Assembly: GCA_030674155.1 (NCBI GenBank)
Contig: CM060317.1
Span: 37,985,295-38,049,294, forward strand
Source of the DNA: Stramonita haemastoma
Lineage: Eukaryota; Mollusca; Gastropoda; Neogastropoda; Muricidae
Length of the DNA stretch: 64,000 nucleotides
Direction of reading: 5' to 3'
The position numbers and the translations under genes were made by a program. Shown piece by piece: positions 22,907 through 33,690 of this stretch (the stretch's first letter is position 1; the number at the start of each line of letters is the position of its first letter). The notes below the pieces were generated by a model that was given only the letters and a program-made list of their open reading frames with translations, did no database searches and had not been told where the DNA came from.

Positions 22907-23545
22907 CACAACATCGCCCTTACACGACTTCAGTGATCATGTCAATTCACACAACATTGCCCTTACACGACTTCAGTGATCATGTCAATTCACACAACGT
23001 CGCCCTTACATGGCTTCAGTGATCATGTCAATTCACACAACATTGCCCTTACATGACTTCAGTGATCATGTCAATTCACACAACATCGCCCTTACATGAC
23101 TTCAGTGATCATGTCAATTCACACAACATCGCCCTTACATGACTTCAGAGATCATGTCAATTCACACATCGCCCTTACATGACTTCAGTGATCATGTCAA
23201 TTCACACAACATCGCCCTTACATGACTTCAGTGATCATGTCAATTCACACAACATCGCCCTCACACGACTTCAGTGATCATGTCAATTCACACAACATCG
23301 CCCTTACATGACTTCAGAGATCATGTCAATTCACACATCGCCCTTACATGACTTCAGTGATCATGTCAATTCACACAACATCGCCCTTACATGACTTCAG
23401 TGATCATGTCAATTCACACAACATCGCCCTTACATGACTTCAGTGATCATGTCAATTCCACAACATCGCCCTCACACGACTTCAGTGATCATGTCAATTC
23501 ACACAACATCGCCCTTACATGACTTCAGTGATCATGTCAATTAAC
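22907..23545. repeat. 43-bp minisatellite, about 15 copies
   Basis: The unit is CATCGCCCTTACATGACTTC plus AGTGATCATGTCAATTCACA CAA in total 43 bases (split here for length). Two copies share the same 4-bp loss (CACACATCGCCC) and a GTG-to-GAG change, so a block of about five units was duplicated. Confidence 0.95.
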
Positions 23546-23589
23546 ATTCTTGTCCTAATGACTCACAGCTGTCAGTTCAAGGTAAAGTT

Positions 23590-23968
23590 AAAGGTGTCCC
23601 ATAACCTAGGTGGTCATAGGGGAGCGAGGCATCAGAGACCTCGGCTTCTGTAGGGGCCAGCATGTTGAGGGCGGTGCCCATCTCCTCTCCCTCACTGCTT
23701 TCCCTTCCCTGACCCTAAAGAGGGCAGGTACCCATTTACAGCTGGGTGAACTGGGGGAACTGTACTGAAGCCAAGGCACGCAAACAGGTCCCCCATCCAA
23801 CTGTTAACCACGCTGGACATTGCGCTTGGGGAAAGCAAGCGCTCTGACCACTGAGCTAACCACGCTGGACGTTGCACTTGGGGAAAGCAAGCGCTCTGAC
23901 CACTGAGCTATCCACGCTGGACGTTGCACTTGGGGAAAGCAAGCGCTCTGACCACTGAGCTATCTATC
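23590..23968 (-). repeat. SINE copy (family 4) with its tRNA-like head in three tandem copies
   Basis: The minus-strand A-box-like segment GATAGCTCAGTGGTCAGAGC is present near 23,965, 23,910 and 23,855, each followed by GCTTGCTTTCCCCAAG. A single body runs down to 23,590. The element abuts the last recognised USP exon. Confidence 0.8.
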
Positions 23969-24023
23969 CCAGCCCAAACTTGAAGTGGTGGCTGTGGATG
24001 CTGCCAGTCAGCTGACTGCTGAC

Positions 24024-24170
24024 CTGGTCCTGAAGCTCCGTCAGGGTCGTCATGTTCTTGGGGAAGGTGTGGGGGGTGACAGCAGCAGCAGCAGGGGAGA
24101 GGTCGTCCTCTTTCAGCTGCAGTGTCAGGGGCTCGCTTTCCACCCCCATGGCCACAGGCTCATCATCCAC
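24024..24170 (-). CDS. USP40-like deubiquitinase, exon of the C-terminal region
   Basis: The acceptor GTTTTGACAG is at 24171 and the exon joins the preceding one in phase 0. It encodes VDDEPVAMGVESEPLTLQLK, an acidic stretch, an Ala run and FPKNMTTLTELQDQ. The latter looks like the start of a ubiquitin-like fold, as in the C-terminal half of USP40/USP47-type enzymes. The donor CAG|GTCAGC is weak. The frame continues to a stop at 23,964 just where a SINE begins, so the true 3' edge is uncertain. No later exons of this gene could be found toward the IAP gene. Confidence 0.55.
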
Positions 24171-24332
24171 CTGTCAAAACCACACAGAAAAAAGAAAGGT
24201 TCAAAAACCCATCCCAAAAACCAAACCAAACATACGAAAAAAAAACTCGTAGTAAACTGATTTGAGAGATTCAATCAAAAGTGAAGGAGAACAGGATCTA
24301 GGACTGAGACAGCAAGTTGGAGAGATCATACA

Positions 24333-24348
24333 CATCACACACACACAC

Positions 24349-24401
<53 letters not shown>

Positions 24402-24402
24402 T
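24333..24402. repeat. CA microsatellites (24333-24402 and 24690-24782)
   Basis: Two CA tracts in the USP intron between the exons at 24.0-24.2 and 25.0 kb; the second is interrupted by CAAACA steps. Confidence 0.95.
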
Positions 24403-25008
24403 CAAAAGGCCACTAAAGAGCTATGACAAAAGGAGAGGATGAGAGGGAAATACAGACAGAAAGTGAAAAAGCAATTTTTTAAAATCTTAAAGACATGCAT
24501 TAGCTTTGTTGGTAACGCCAGAGATTGTCTATTCCACAAAGTCAAAATGTGGCTACTTAAATGGGGGGCCGAGGAACCAAACCAAGAAAGCTGAATAAAA
24601 TAAAGACAGTACATAAACCTGCTTGTGGAACAACATTACATTTTCAATGACTGTCACAGAAATCAATCCTGGAAACTTGTACATTACTCACACACATGCA
24701 CACACAAACACACACAAACACGACACAACACACACACACACACACACAAACACACACAAACACACACAAACACACACACACAAACCCAGCTCAAAACTCC
24801 ATCTAAGGGACACTATTACGTTTTACAATGACCAGCCTAAAAAACAAAGAATGGAGAAATATTCACTATGTTCTACCAAAAACAAAACCTGAGAAAAATC
24901 CATCTAAAATAGAAAAAGAAAAAAAAAAGAAAACCCACATTCTCAAAGACACCCAACCATTCTCTACCCCCATTCTTGAAAAAAGAAGGTAAAAAAAATT
25001 GTACTTAC

Positions 25009-25184
25009 CGTGCTGATAATGGCTCTTAAATCACCAAGAGCATCATCAAAAGAAAAGTTTTGAGAAAGAGGTTCACAGCCGGCCATCAACAAATCATTTT
25101 TGACCTGGAGGTCCTGCTGGATCTCTTTCTTCTTCCCCTCTTCCCCATTCTGGTCTGTCGCCTGTTTTCTGTGTATGGATCCCT
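25009..25184 (-). CDS. USP40-like deubiquitinase, charged exon
   Basis: The acceptor CATCACAG lies before 25184 and the donor ACG|GTAAGT after 25009. The frame reads EGSIHRKQATDQNGEEGKKK, then EIQQDLQVKNDLL and FSFDDALGDLRAIIST. It joins the next exon in phase 0. Upstream phase does not fit the exon at 26.3 kb directly, so a small exon is missing or a base is lost. There is no catalytic motif; it lies in the region after the peptidase domain. Confidence 0.55.
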
Positions 25185-25229
25185 CTGTGATGTGGTGACA
25201 GACAGACAGAGAAACATCATGACAAACTG

Positions 25230-25800
25230 ACGAAACTAGTCAAAAAGAGATTTTTAAGTAACTACTGCAATATAAGTTACACACATATTGTACTGAATCT
25301 TTAGCTTAAAAAAAAAGTGATCTGCATTTTACTTTGTTGGTACAGTTTGTCTCCTAGTCAAAAAAAGATTTTTCTTAAACTACAACTGCAAGTATATGTT
25401 ACACACATATTTTGTACTGAAGTCTTTTGCTTAAAAAAAAAAGTGATTCTGCATTTTTACTTGTGTTTGGTAGTTTGTCTAACTAGTCAAAAAGAGATTT
25501 TTTAACTAACTACTGCAAGTATAAGTTACACATATATTCTGTACTGAAGTCTTTGCTTAAAAAAAAAAGTGATTCTGCATTTTTACTTGTGTTTGGTACA
25601 TTTTGTCTCACTAGTCAAAAAGAGATTTTTTTAACTAACTACTGCAAGTATAAGTTATACATATATCCTTGTACTGAAGTCTTTTGCTTAAAAAAAAAAA
25701 AAAAAAGAAAAGGATTCTGCATTTTTACTTGTGTCTGGTACAGTTTCTCAAGTGAGAAATTTTTTTTTTAAACTAACTTCTGCCAAGTATTAGTTACACA
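25230..25800. repeat. About 125-bp tandem repeat, 4-5 diverged copies
   Basis: CTAGTCAAAAAGAGATTTTT recurs at about 25,233, 25,354, 25,485 and 25,611, followed by ACTACTGCAAGTATAAGTTA and a variable A run. Confidence 0.85.
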
Positions 25801-26295
25801 CATCTTACCTGTAGTCTTTATTTAAAAGTGTGTGATGTCTGTGTGTGTGCGTGTGAGTAGGTGAACATGTCTTTAGATATGCATACATTAATATATTCTC
25901 TTGTGCTTATGTATGCATGTTACATAATGTTATGTATGTATCCTTGAAAAGTGGGCATACTTGAAGATATTATTAAAGATATTATTGAATATTATTGAAG
26001 ATATTATATACTTGTACATATGGACATTTCAATGTCTTACCTAACATTTTAACACAGTTGTAGGCATGCACCTTTATACAAACATATATATATACATACA
26101 AACAAAACTGGTAAAAAGAGGGACGTTAGCTCTGTATCACTGTTCTGTGACTAAACAAAAATAAGCAAGGGTTTCAGATTTGTAAATTGTGATCGGGGCA
26201 TACTAAAACAAGCGTTTCTGGTTAAGAAATAAAGATAGGGAAAAGAAAGAAAGAAAAGTGTTAGATACGACAGTTATCAAACCTAATTTACTTAC
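25801..26295. other. USP intron, no feature seen
   Basis: AT-rich; GATATTATTGAA-type short repeats at about 25,970-26,010. No gene. Confidence 0.4.
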
Positions 26296-26298
26296 CGT

Positions 26299-26373
26299 TC
26301 TTCATCGAGGTTTTTGTTCACTTGCCTCATCTCCTCCAGCAAGTGGTGTGGTATTATAGGCCGGGTTTCCAAA
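26299..26373 (-). CDS. USP40-like deubiquitinase, exon after the His box
   Basis: Between the acceptor GTGTGTAG and the donor CG|GTAAGT, a frame reads PLETRPIIPHHLLEEMRQVN then KNLDEER. The I-P-x-H-L-L-x-E pattern follows the end of the peptidase domain in USP40/USP47-type proteins. The phase relative to the exon at 27.5 kb is off by one base, so an indel or a missing micro-exon is likely. Position and pattern support it more than the splice phase. Confidence 0.5.
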
Positions 26374-26526
26374 GGCTACACACACAAAACAATCACGGCA
26401 AAAATGTGAGTTGAGGCAGTCGTGGTTTATCTTCAGTTCATCCACACTGACATACATGTACCAAAAATATAATGACCTTGCATGCTCATACACACACACT
26501 CATGCAACACACACCATGTGCGGCGC

Positions 26527-26549
26527 GCACACACACACACACACATACA

Positions 26550-26590
<41 letters not shown>
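26527..26590. repeat. CA microsatellite
   Basis: CA with a CAGA interruption, directly abutting the 3' end of a minus-strand SINE. Confidence 0.9.
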
Positions 26591-26592
<2 letters not shown>

Positions 26593-26960
26593 TTTTCATA
26601 CCACTTTAAGTCACATAGATTTCTCTGTGTGAATTCAAACTGCTCTTCCCAGGGAGAGCACATCGTCACAAGAGCTGCGCCACCACCCATTATTTGTTTT
26701 TTCTTTTCCTGTCTGCAACTGTATTTGTTTCCCTATCAGAGTGGCTTTTTCTACAGAATTTTGCCAGGGATAATTCTCTGTTGCCATGGATTCTTTTATG
26801 TGTGCTAAATAATTATTAGTATATCGCTCATCTGAAAGACTAGCACCCAGACACCACTCAGTCTAATGATGGTAAAAGTTCAGGCCAAACAGGCTCGAAC
26901 CACTGCACACTTCCATCCGGATTTCGCTTTCTAGCAGGTGTTACTCCAGACCACCATACA
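26591..26960 (-). repeat. SINE copy (family 2), diverged
   Basis: The minus strand shows GGTGTTAACACCTG-like head remnants (CTAGAAAGCGAAATCC, GTGGTTCGAGCC). The diverged body has AAACAAATACAGTTGCAGAC and CTCTCCCTGGGAAGAG, ending GTGACTTAAAGTGGTA. 26,961-27,440 is unique intron with CA runs and no gene. Confidence 0.8.
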
Positions 26961-27461
26961 CCACACACACGCACACAGAGATGCACAAACATGCGCACAC
27001 ACACACACACATAGAGAACACAAAGCACATACTCTAACCATGACAGCAGTCTACACAACAAACAAGTTGAAAGACACCAAGACAAAGAAAGAGAGATGAT
27101 GAAGATGGTAGACAGGGACAGACAAAGAACACAATGACAGATAGACAAGCTAGAGATCATGACAACACAACTATGGACAGGGGCAAACTTTCCTACTGAA
27201 CTGCCTTTAACCAGACTCGGCTATTATCAAGACAGACACCAAATCTAACATTTCTGAATACAAACCTAATGCACTCATTCCACTCTTCTATTTTTCACTG
27301 ACAATTTTATCAGGTGACTTCTTCTCTTTCAAACATACTATCCACACAACTGTAAGAAAAAGAGACAATAAAAAAAACCACCTCAAAACCAGCCAGTTAG
27401 AAGACAAAAACGACTCGTCTGCCACAGATAATACTTCTGTTTCTTTCATTTTTCCCTTACC

Positions 27462-27637
27462 CTCAAGAGGACGAGGACAGTCTCTGCGCCTATAGAGGAG
27501 CATGTAAGCGCTCTGCCAGCCACCATACAGACTCTTCAGATCCTCTGGCGTGGCAGGAGTCACATTCTCGTCATCAAACAGGAACCACCTCTGGCCTGGT
27601 CCCGTCACTTGCTGGGTCGATGGGCTGCACTGGTCCT
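27462..27637 (-). CDS. USP40-like deubiquitinase, end of the peptidase domain
   Basis: The acceptor TTCTTTAG precedes 27637 and the exon opens in phase 0. It encodes QRWFLFDDENVTPATPEDLK, then SLYGGWQSAYMLLYRRR. This is the last strand pair of the USP fold: W-x-x-F-(D/N)-D-x-x-V after the His box, and the terminal SAYMLxYRR signature. It ends before GTAAGGG. It follows the His-box exon at 30.1-30.3 kb without loss. Confidence 0.8.
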
Positions 27638-27639
27638 AA

Positions 27640-28620
27640 AGAAAGAACATTGAAAATTGCCATGCTGTTTAATTCCATTTTTGATTGCCATGCTGTTTAT
27701 TCCATTTTTGATGCCATGCTTTTAATTCCATTTTGATTGCCATGCTGTTTAATTCCATTTTTGGAATCTTTTCCTTTCACTTTCATGAAGTGATTTCTTC
27801 TTTTTTTTTTTTTTTTGACATTCAACATATTTTCATCTGTATGAACCATGACACACTGAAACTGAAGTCTCATAATTATATGCCATGTCCACCATTTCGA
27901 CTGTTCAATGAGGGTGCCCCCAAATCAGTCTCTGGAATTTGTGGCGGCTCTGAATCATACTTAGGCATTCTATAGGTCAGTCACTACCTTCAAATCATTT
28001 TAATAACATGACAAGTCTGCCAGATGTTTGGAAACTCATACTATCCATTTCGAACACAGCGCTCTTTGCCCCGTCTAAGATGCTTCTCTGGGTTCTTTTC
28101 TCCTATAGCTATTACCTTCAACGATCAAAGCAATTTTCACCATTTCCATGGAAACTTTGTCTCTGCACTGTGTTAAACATCTTGTCTACTCGAGACTGCA
28201 GAGGTGTTTGCATGACCTTTTGACCCCAGACTGACACAGCCTTTCAGCATTCCTTTCTAACAGCTGTCAAGACACTGTGCAGAAAATCCAGATGCAAAAC
28301 CTCCTCAGAAAATACAAAATTCCTGGTCACAGGAAGTTGAAGCTCAAGGGCAAAAAACAAAATACCCCCCCCCCCCCCCCCAGAAAAGCACTGCAGATCA
28401 TACAGAAGATTTCAAAGTTTCAATGGAGAGAGAACTTCCAACACCCACTGAGCAGGGCTTGTGCCATGCGAGATAGAGTAACTTACACAGCATCATGATT
28501 TCTGTCACTTCCATCACACCACCTGTTGTGTAATCAAGTATCCCTAACGCAAGGTGAAAAAAAAAAAACAACTTTAGTATCATTCAGACAACTCTAACTC
28601 ACGTGTTAGAATCTTTTTAG
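27640..28620. other. USP intron; short direct repeats and C14 run
   Basis: CCATGCTGTTTAATTCCATTTTTG recurs four times with small losses at 27,660-27,765 (shown in part: CCATGCTGTTTAATTCC). A run of about 16 C is at 28,365-28,380. No exon was recognised here. Confidence 0.6.
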
Positions 28621-29250
28621 AATGGTTTACTCTCTCACACACAATTATCCTGTTTATGATTTATTTTCTTGAAAATGGTCTCAAAATAGAGACCGTTTGC
28701 ATAACCACATACATTGATACCTTAGAAATCCTGATCACACTATGATTTATAAACTTAACATAGACTAAGAAGCAAATATGCACAGTAAGTTCCACATTAA
28801 TCTGGGAGAGGGGATAGTTGGATTATAGAGTGACCAATAGGGAAACCTTCATGTGTATTTGAAGTATCTACATTTAAAAGAGACAGACTCAACTACGATG
28901 TATACATTTACCTTAAACCAACTGGCAAACATGAGCAGGCAAATCATACTTAGTTTAAGATGGGACAGCAAATTAAGTATGATCTATGAACTCACCTTGT
29001 GGAATTGATAGCAGAGCTAATTGGGCTTTGCATTTCAGCCAGTTGCACCGACTCTCCCTCCACAAGGAACACTGAATTGTTTGTTTTTAAGAACTGGAAA
29101 TCAAAAAACACCAAATCAGCCTGTAATATTTCCATTGGTATGCATTAAGACTATTCAAAGCAATGCTGTTCCATTTTATGATGTTTTACTAGAAAGTGTC
29201 AAATATAAAACCCAACCCCTCCCTCCCCCCATCAAAATAAACAAAATTAC

Positions 29251-29315
<65 letters not shown>

Positions 29316-30139
29316 AATATACATACTGCCCCACACCAACATATGTATCACTGGTATCAGAAAACCTTTTCCTCCCTTATGCAAAACTATTTTGGATCAA
29401 GTGAAAACAGACTAATGAAGACTGAACAAGCAGAACAAAATCTGCCAAAATGAAAGATTTGAGAACTATGAGCATCCAACACATAAACATCCTACACTAC
29501 CTCCAACATTAATCATACACAAATTTAAACAACCAACATTTTTTTAATGTTAAGCCTCCCCATAAAAACCCAACCTGTCATAATAACATAAACAAACAAA
29601 CAAACAAAAAAACTTTTGAAACTTGTGGTTTAGTTACATCGATCATCTAGAGATCAAACAGCAAATGTTCTCTTCAGCAACATATTCTGTTTGACATTTG
29701 TTTGACCCCACAGTGGCACTTATTGATTAATACAAATGGTTCTTCAGTCTGTAACTGCTTATCAGGAATTTTATTGTACTGAGTTGTGTCTAGATATCAA
29801 GCAGCCATGGAAACTCTTCTACATAGTGTGGTACTAGCCTAGACGAATGGGTCAAGCACTTAACAATATGTGCGAAATACAATTGTCATATCCAGCAATA
29901 GCCATAACATATCCACATGATGCCCACTGACCATTGCTGTTCTCAATTATGAAGGGTACAACAGAGCACTGTTACATCTATAGTCAAAACATCTATCTTT
30001 ACGCACTGAATATAATTTTTTTTTTTTATATCTCAAGATGAACTTAGAATACATAACAAAAAAAACACCCAGCAGCCAAGTATGTAGAAACTGAGAATTA
30101 AAAAAAAAGCCAAAGAAAACGTGGAGACAGAAAACTTAC
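28621..30139. other. USP intron with CA microsatellite 29253-29313
   Basis: Apart from the 61-base CA tract and AACA/ACAAACAA runs near 29,590, no coding or RNA feature is supported. Confidence 0.6.
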
Positions 30140-30331
30140 CCCCATTTCCCAGTGTCCAATGGAGTCGATGTCCCTGATGTAGGTAGTGTAGTGGCCTCTC
30201 TCTACACCTCTGCCACAGTGGACAATGACCCCTGTCAGCTCATAGGCCAGGTCAGGGTCAGGCTGACCGTCCTCAGTGTAGGGGGTCAGGTCCACTTCCA
30301 AAGGGAAGGGGAAATTGTCTTCTACCTGTAC
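30140..30331 (-). CDS. USP40-like deubiquitinase, catalytic His-box exon
   Basis: Between acceptor GTTGTACAG and donor GGG|GTAAGT, in phase 0 at both ends, the exon reads FPFPLEVDLTPY, then YELTGVIVHCGRGVERGHYT and TYIRDIDSIGHWEMG. GVIVH...GHY is the USP His box; the His of GHY is the catalytic base of the Cys-His-Asp/Asn triad that hydrolyses ubiquitin isopeptide bonds. The PLEVDLTP segment and the lack of an insert before GHY resemble USP40/USP47. Start and end are defined by splice sites. Confidence 0.85.
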
Positions 30332-30382
30332 AACGCCCAACAAGGACACCACCATGACATTAGCAGTGTATTTATTATACAT

Positions 30383-30411
30383 ACTCTCTCTCTCTCTCTC
30401 TCTCTCTCCCT
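30383..30411. repeat. CT microsatellite at the 5' break of a LINE fragment
   Basis: A CT tract directly precedes the truncated LINE piece that follows, starting at CCCCTTCAGATG. Confidence 0.9.
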
Positions 30412-30422
30412 CTCCCCTTCAG

Positions 30423-31300
30423 ATGTATCAGAGGTGAGAATTTTAAAAAAGTAAAAAGCAGCATTTGCAGATTTGCAGATGACATTGACCTCATGGGCAG
30501 CAGCAAACAAGAACTGCAAATCCTCACAGACAGTCTAACAGATCGAGTGAGCGCATACGGCATGGAGGTCAGTACAGAGAAATCAAAGATCATGGTCAAC
30601 AGCGCGAGTAATGACAGCACGGAAATAAAGATGAATGGAGAAATATTGGAAGAGGTGAGCCAATTCAAATACTTAGGCTCCATCCTAACAAAAGATGGCA
30701 CATCAAACAATGAGGTGAAAGCTCGCATTGCAACAGCAACATCTGCTCTAGTCAGACTCCAGAGGATCATCAGAAGCAACAACATCAGCTTCTGCACCAA
30801 ATACCACCTCTACAAATCCCTCGTGATATCTATCCTCCTATATGGCTGTGAATCATGGACTCTGACAGCAGAGTTAGAGAGAAGAATCCAAGCATTCGAG
30901 AACAAGTGCCACAGAAGACTCCTCAAAATATCATACAAAGAACACAAGACCAATAACTATGTGAAAGAAGAAATCAAAAAGCGTGTGGGCCCCCAAGAGC
31001 CTTTGCTCTCCACCATAAAGAGGAGAAAGCTGATGTGGTTTGGTCACACCACAAGACACAACACCCTAGCAAAAACCATCCTGCAAGGAACAGTCGAGGG
31101 CAAGAGAAGAAGAGGCCGCCAAAAGAAATCATGGGTTGACAACATCAAAGACTGGACTGCCCAACCCCTGCAACGCCTCCTACTAGCCACACAGGATCGT
31201 GAAGCATGGAAAAAGATCTCCGTTGCGTCTTCTCTCATGTCCCCCCTACGTCCTTTGGGACATGGGACTGAATGATGAATGAATGATGATGAAAAAGCAG
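30423..31300 (+). mobile_element. 5'-truncated L2/CR1-like LINE, 3' half of the RT ORF
   Basis: An open frame 30,493-31,275 starts at the end of the RT catalytic motif. The D-D of FADDIDLMG is just upstream, where TTTGCAGA is duplicated and breaks the frame. VSAYGMEVSTEKSKIMV, FKYLGSILTKDG and LLYGCESWTL follow, then the C-terminal KLMWFGHTTRHN and GKRRRGRQKKSWVDNI. These are typical of L2/CR1-group reverse transcriptase C-termini. The 3' end is a GAATGATGAATGAATGATGA tail, as in L2-type elements. It lies in a USP intron on the opposite strand. It is non-autonomous and probably recent, as the frame is intact. Confidence 0.85.
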
Positions 31301-31910
31301 CAAAGTGTGCTTTGCCCCCTGCAACTGAAGAAGGTTTGTATTTTTAGACTTAAAAATGATGCTGGAGACCCACATTTTAAAACCAAAAGAGGAATTTCTA
31401 CTGTCACTGAAAAAATATTTTTCTTTAAATTATATCTATGATACATTGTAGTCAAAACGGATGACAAGTGGTTACCTGAACTTGTTTTTTCCGCTATTCT
31501 TTCCTCAGTAATGCATATTTCTCATAGCATATCTATTATAATTATTTGATAAAAAATAACAGACTTGTCCCCCTGTCAAGAAGAACTATTCATAATGACA
31601 GTAACTCTTACACATTTGAAATAAACATGTCTTTCTTCCCTAAAAAAAAAAAAAAAAAAAAAAAAAGTCTTTCTTCCCTCCCCTGCCCCTTTCTGTAAGT
31701 TACAGAAGTTGATTCATTTTAATTCAAAGTGCGCTAGAATGCATTTCATTTACACACAGAGGAATCAATACAGAAAGGATTTGAGTGAATTCAATCATTT
31801 TCAGTACCAATTTCTTTATATTGGTACTGCTCTCTTTACCAATTCACTTTGGCCACCATCTTTTCGGCTGTGCTGTCATTTATCAGCATATGATCTATTT
31901 GGATATTAAT
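31301..31910. other. USP intron; contains the poly-A insertion at 31.64 kb
   Basis: Otherwise no gene or known element is supported. Confidence 0.5.
31629..31679. mobile_element. Poly(A)-only retroposition scar with 13-bp target duplication
   Basis: GTCTTTCTTCCCT at 31629-31641 is repeated exactly at 31667-31679. Between the two copies lie exactly 25 A and nothing else. This is the structure left when a LINE machinery insertion is truncated within its tail. Confidence 0.75.
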
Positions 31911-31916
31911 GCTTAC

Positions 31917-32000
31917 CTTGTATGGTGCATGATTCTCAGAGTATCCAACTCTGTTCAGAGCCACTGTTAATAGTTGTGGTGCACTCTTGATCTTAACAGT
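31917..32000 (-). CDS. USP40-like deubiquitinase, exon in the palm region
   Basis: Acceptor CTTATTGCAG, donor AAG|GTAAGC, 28 codons, phase 0 at both ends. It reads TVKIKSAPQLLTVALNRVGY, then SENHAPYK. This corresponds to the USP segment L-P-P-x-L-x-(L/V)-x-L-x-R-(F/V), just before the strand leading to the His box. Confidence 0.8.
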
Positions 32001-33160
32001 CTGCAATAAGAAAAAAAGTTGAAATAGCTGACTTCCTTTCCTCTTCCCCACCTTTATCAAGCCACTTGCACCCAGCATATAAAAGCATGAAAGTAAACAT
32101 AGCACCAGAGATCACGAATAAATCATTAAAATGATCAGTTACAAAGCTCAAAATCCATATTTCTTTCTTTCATCAAATATCACAATAGCCCATCAAACCG
32201 ATTAACTGCAAAGCTTATCCATGTTCTTTTTGTTCTTTAGATCTACGATCACAGCAATTCATTAAAATGATCGGTTACAATACTTAACAGCAATTAGTTA
32301 TTCAAAACAAAATGTGGAGATCCACCAGGAAATGAGTCGCTTAGCACATAACCCACTTTTCCACTAGGAGCCATTAAAGGCAGGTGGGGTCAAATTGGCA
32401 ATTTTGATATTTTGATTATTAAAGTATAGCCATTCTTCTACCTTATAGTGAAATATCAAATCCTAATTGTGTTTCCTTTTGCCTTTAAACGAGTGTTAAA
32501 AATACCCAAGCCCTCATTCTGACCACCTATTAGGATGCTAAACTTGTCAATTTCTCATTTTGTCATTTCCTGCAGTCTAGCATTTCAACTTGCAATAACT
32601 TTTCCCAGAATTGTCCGATTTTCAATCTGTTTTTTGCATTGTATAGCCATTTTATTGCAGTTTGATAACATGTCAATAATTAAAAATTGACCTCTGGTGC
32701 AATGCGTCTCATTATGTGGTGGAGCGTCACAAATCAAGTTGATATCAAACATTTTCCCAGAAATGAAAAAAAAAAACCACTTCTGTTTGTCTATACAACT
32801 AAACTCACAGGATCACACTTAAAACAAAACAAAACTATAAAAAAAAACACTACATACGTAATGTTTCCAACAATCAGTTTGTTAATTTCATTTTAATAAA
32901 AATGAAAAAGGCTTTCCACAAAAACAAAAACATAACCAAAATCGTAACACTGATTGACTTTCTTTAAGCCAAAACAGACCATAAACACCCAGAAAACCAG
33001 TTACACCCAATAACCAAAACAGACACACACACAACCACACATCCAGAACACCAGTTACATCCAGTAACCAAAACTGAGATACATACAAACACCCAGATGA
33101 CCAGTTACATCCAAAAGCCTAATCAAAACACACACACAAAAGTCAAACAAAAGCTGCATC
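32001..33160. other. USP intron, no feature beyond short direct repeats
   Basis: CATTAAAATGATC(A/G)GTTACAA recurs at about 32,126 and 32,261; an ACCAGTTACA(C/T)CCA motif recurs five times at 32,995-33,115. No gene. Confidence 0.6.
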
Positions 33161-33164
33161 TTAC

Positions 33165-33308
33165 CTTGACAGCATTTCTTTTTGCTCCACACACATCGCA
33201 ACTAAATTTGTTCTGTCCACTCAAGATCTCAGAGTGGCAGAATGAAGAATACATGGCTTCGTCCAGCCCATTTGTTGTTCCCCTCACTTGGAGAAACAAT
33301 GTAGTTTC
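33165..33308 (-). CDS. USP40-like deubiquitinase, finger-region exon
   Basis: 48 codons, phase 0, donor AAG|GTAAGA. It reads ETTLFLQVRGTTNGLDEAMY, then SSFCHSEILSGQNKFSCDVC, then GAKRNAVK. L-D-E-A-(M/L)-Y and the later C-x2-C belong to the USP fingers subdomain, where the paired C-x2-C motifs bind zinc and cradle ubiquitin. The partner C-x2-C is in the next exon upstream (36.76 kb). The acceptor could lie six bases further upstream (CAG|GCAAAG), adding two residues. Confidence 0.85.
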
Positions 33309-33516
33309 CTTTGCCTGTCCAAAGAAATGGACTTTGTCATTAGCAAGGTGAAAGGAAAAAAATCAAATACACAAAAGAACCAAAAAAAAAAAAAAACACA
33401 AAACAAACCAAGCCATACATTCCTGGAGAGGTAACATGGTGCAGCAATCAGACCAAATAGTGTTATTTTTTACAGCCACCTGTTATGCTTAAATTAATAT
33501 TAACTGAAAAGGGATA

Positions 33517-33690
33517 CAGCCGGTCAGTTTAGACGTACACCTGCCTAACAAGCAAGACATGAGAATCTGGATTCAATTCTCAACCTTGCCCTTTCTTCCC
33601 AGTTTGACGGGGAAAATCAAATTGAATGTCCAGTCTCTCTGAGGATACTCTAAACCAGTTGGACCCATGTGCTTATGGACTTGTACACAT
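33517..33690 (+). repeat. Diverged SINE copy (family 3)
   Basis: CCGGTCAGTTTAGACGTACA (A-box remnant) and GGATTCAATTCTCAACC (B-box) are followed by CCTTTCTTCCCAGTTTGACG, as in the copy at 62.3 kb. 33,691-34,600 has no further feature. Confidence 0.7.
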
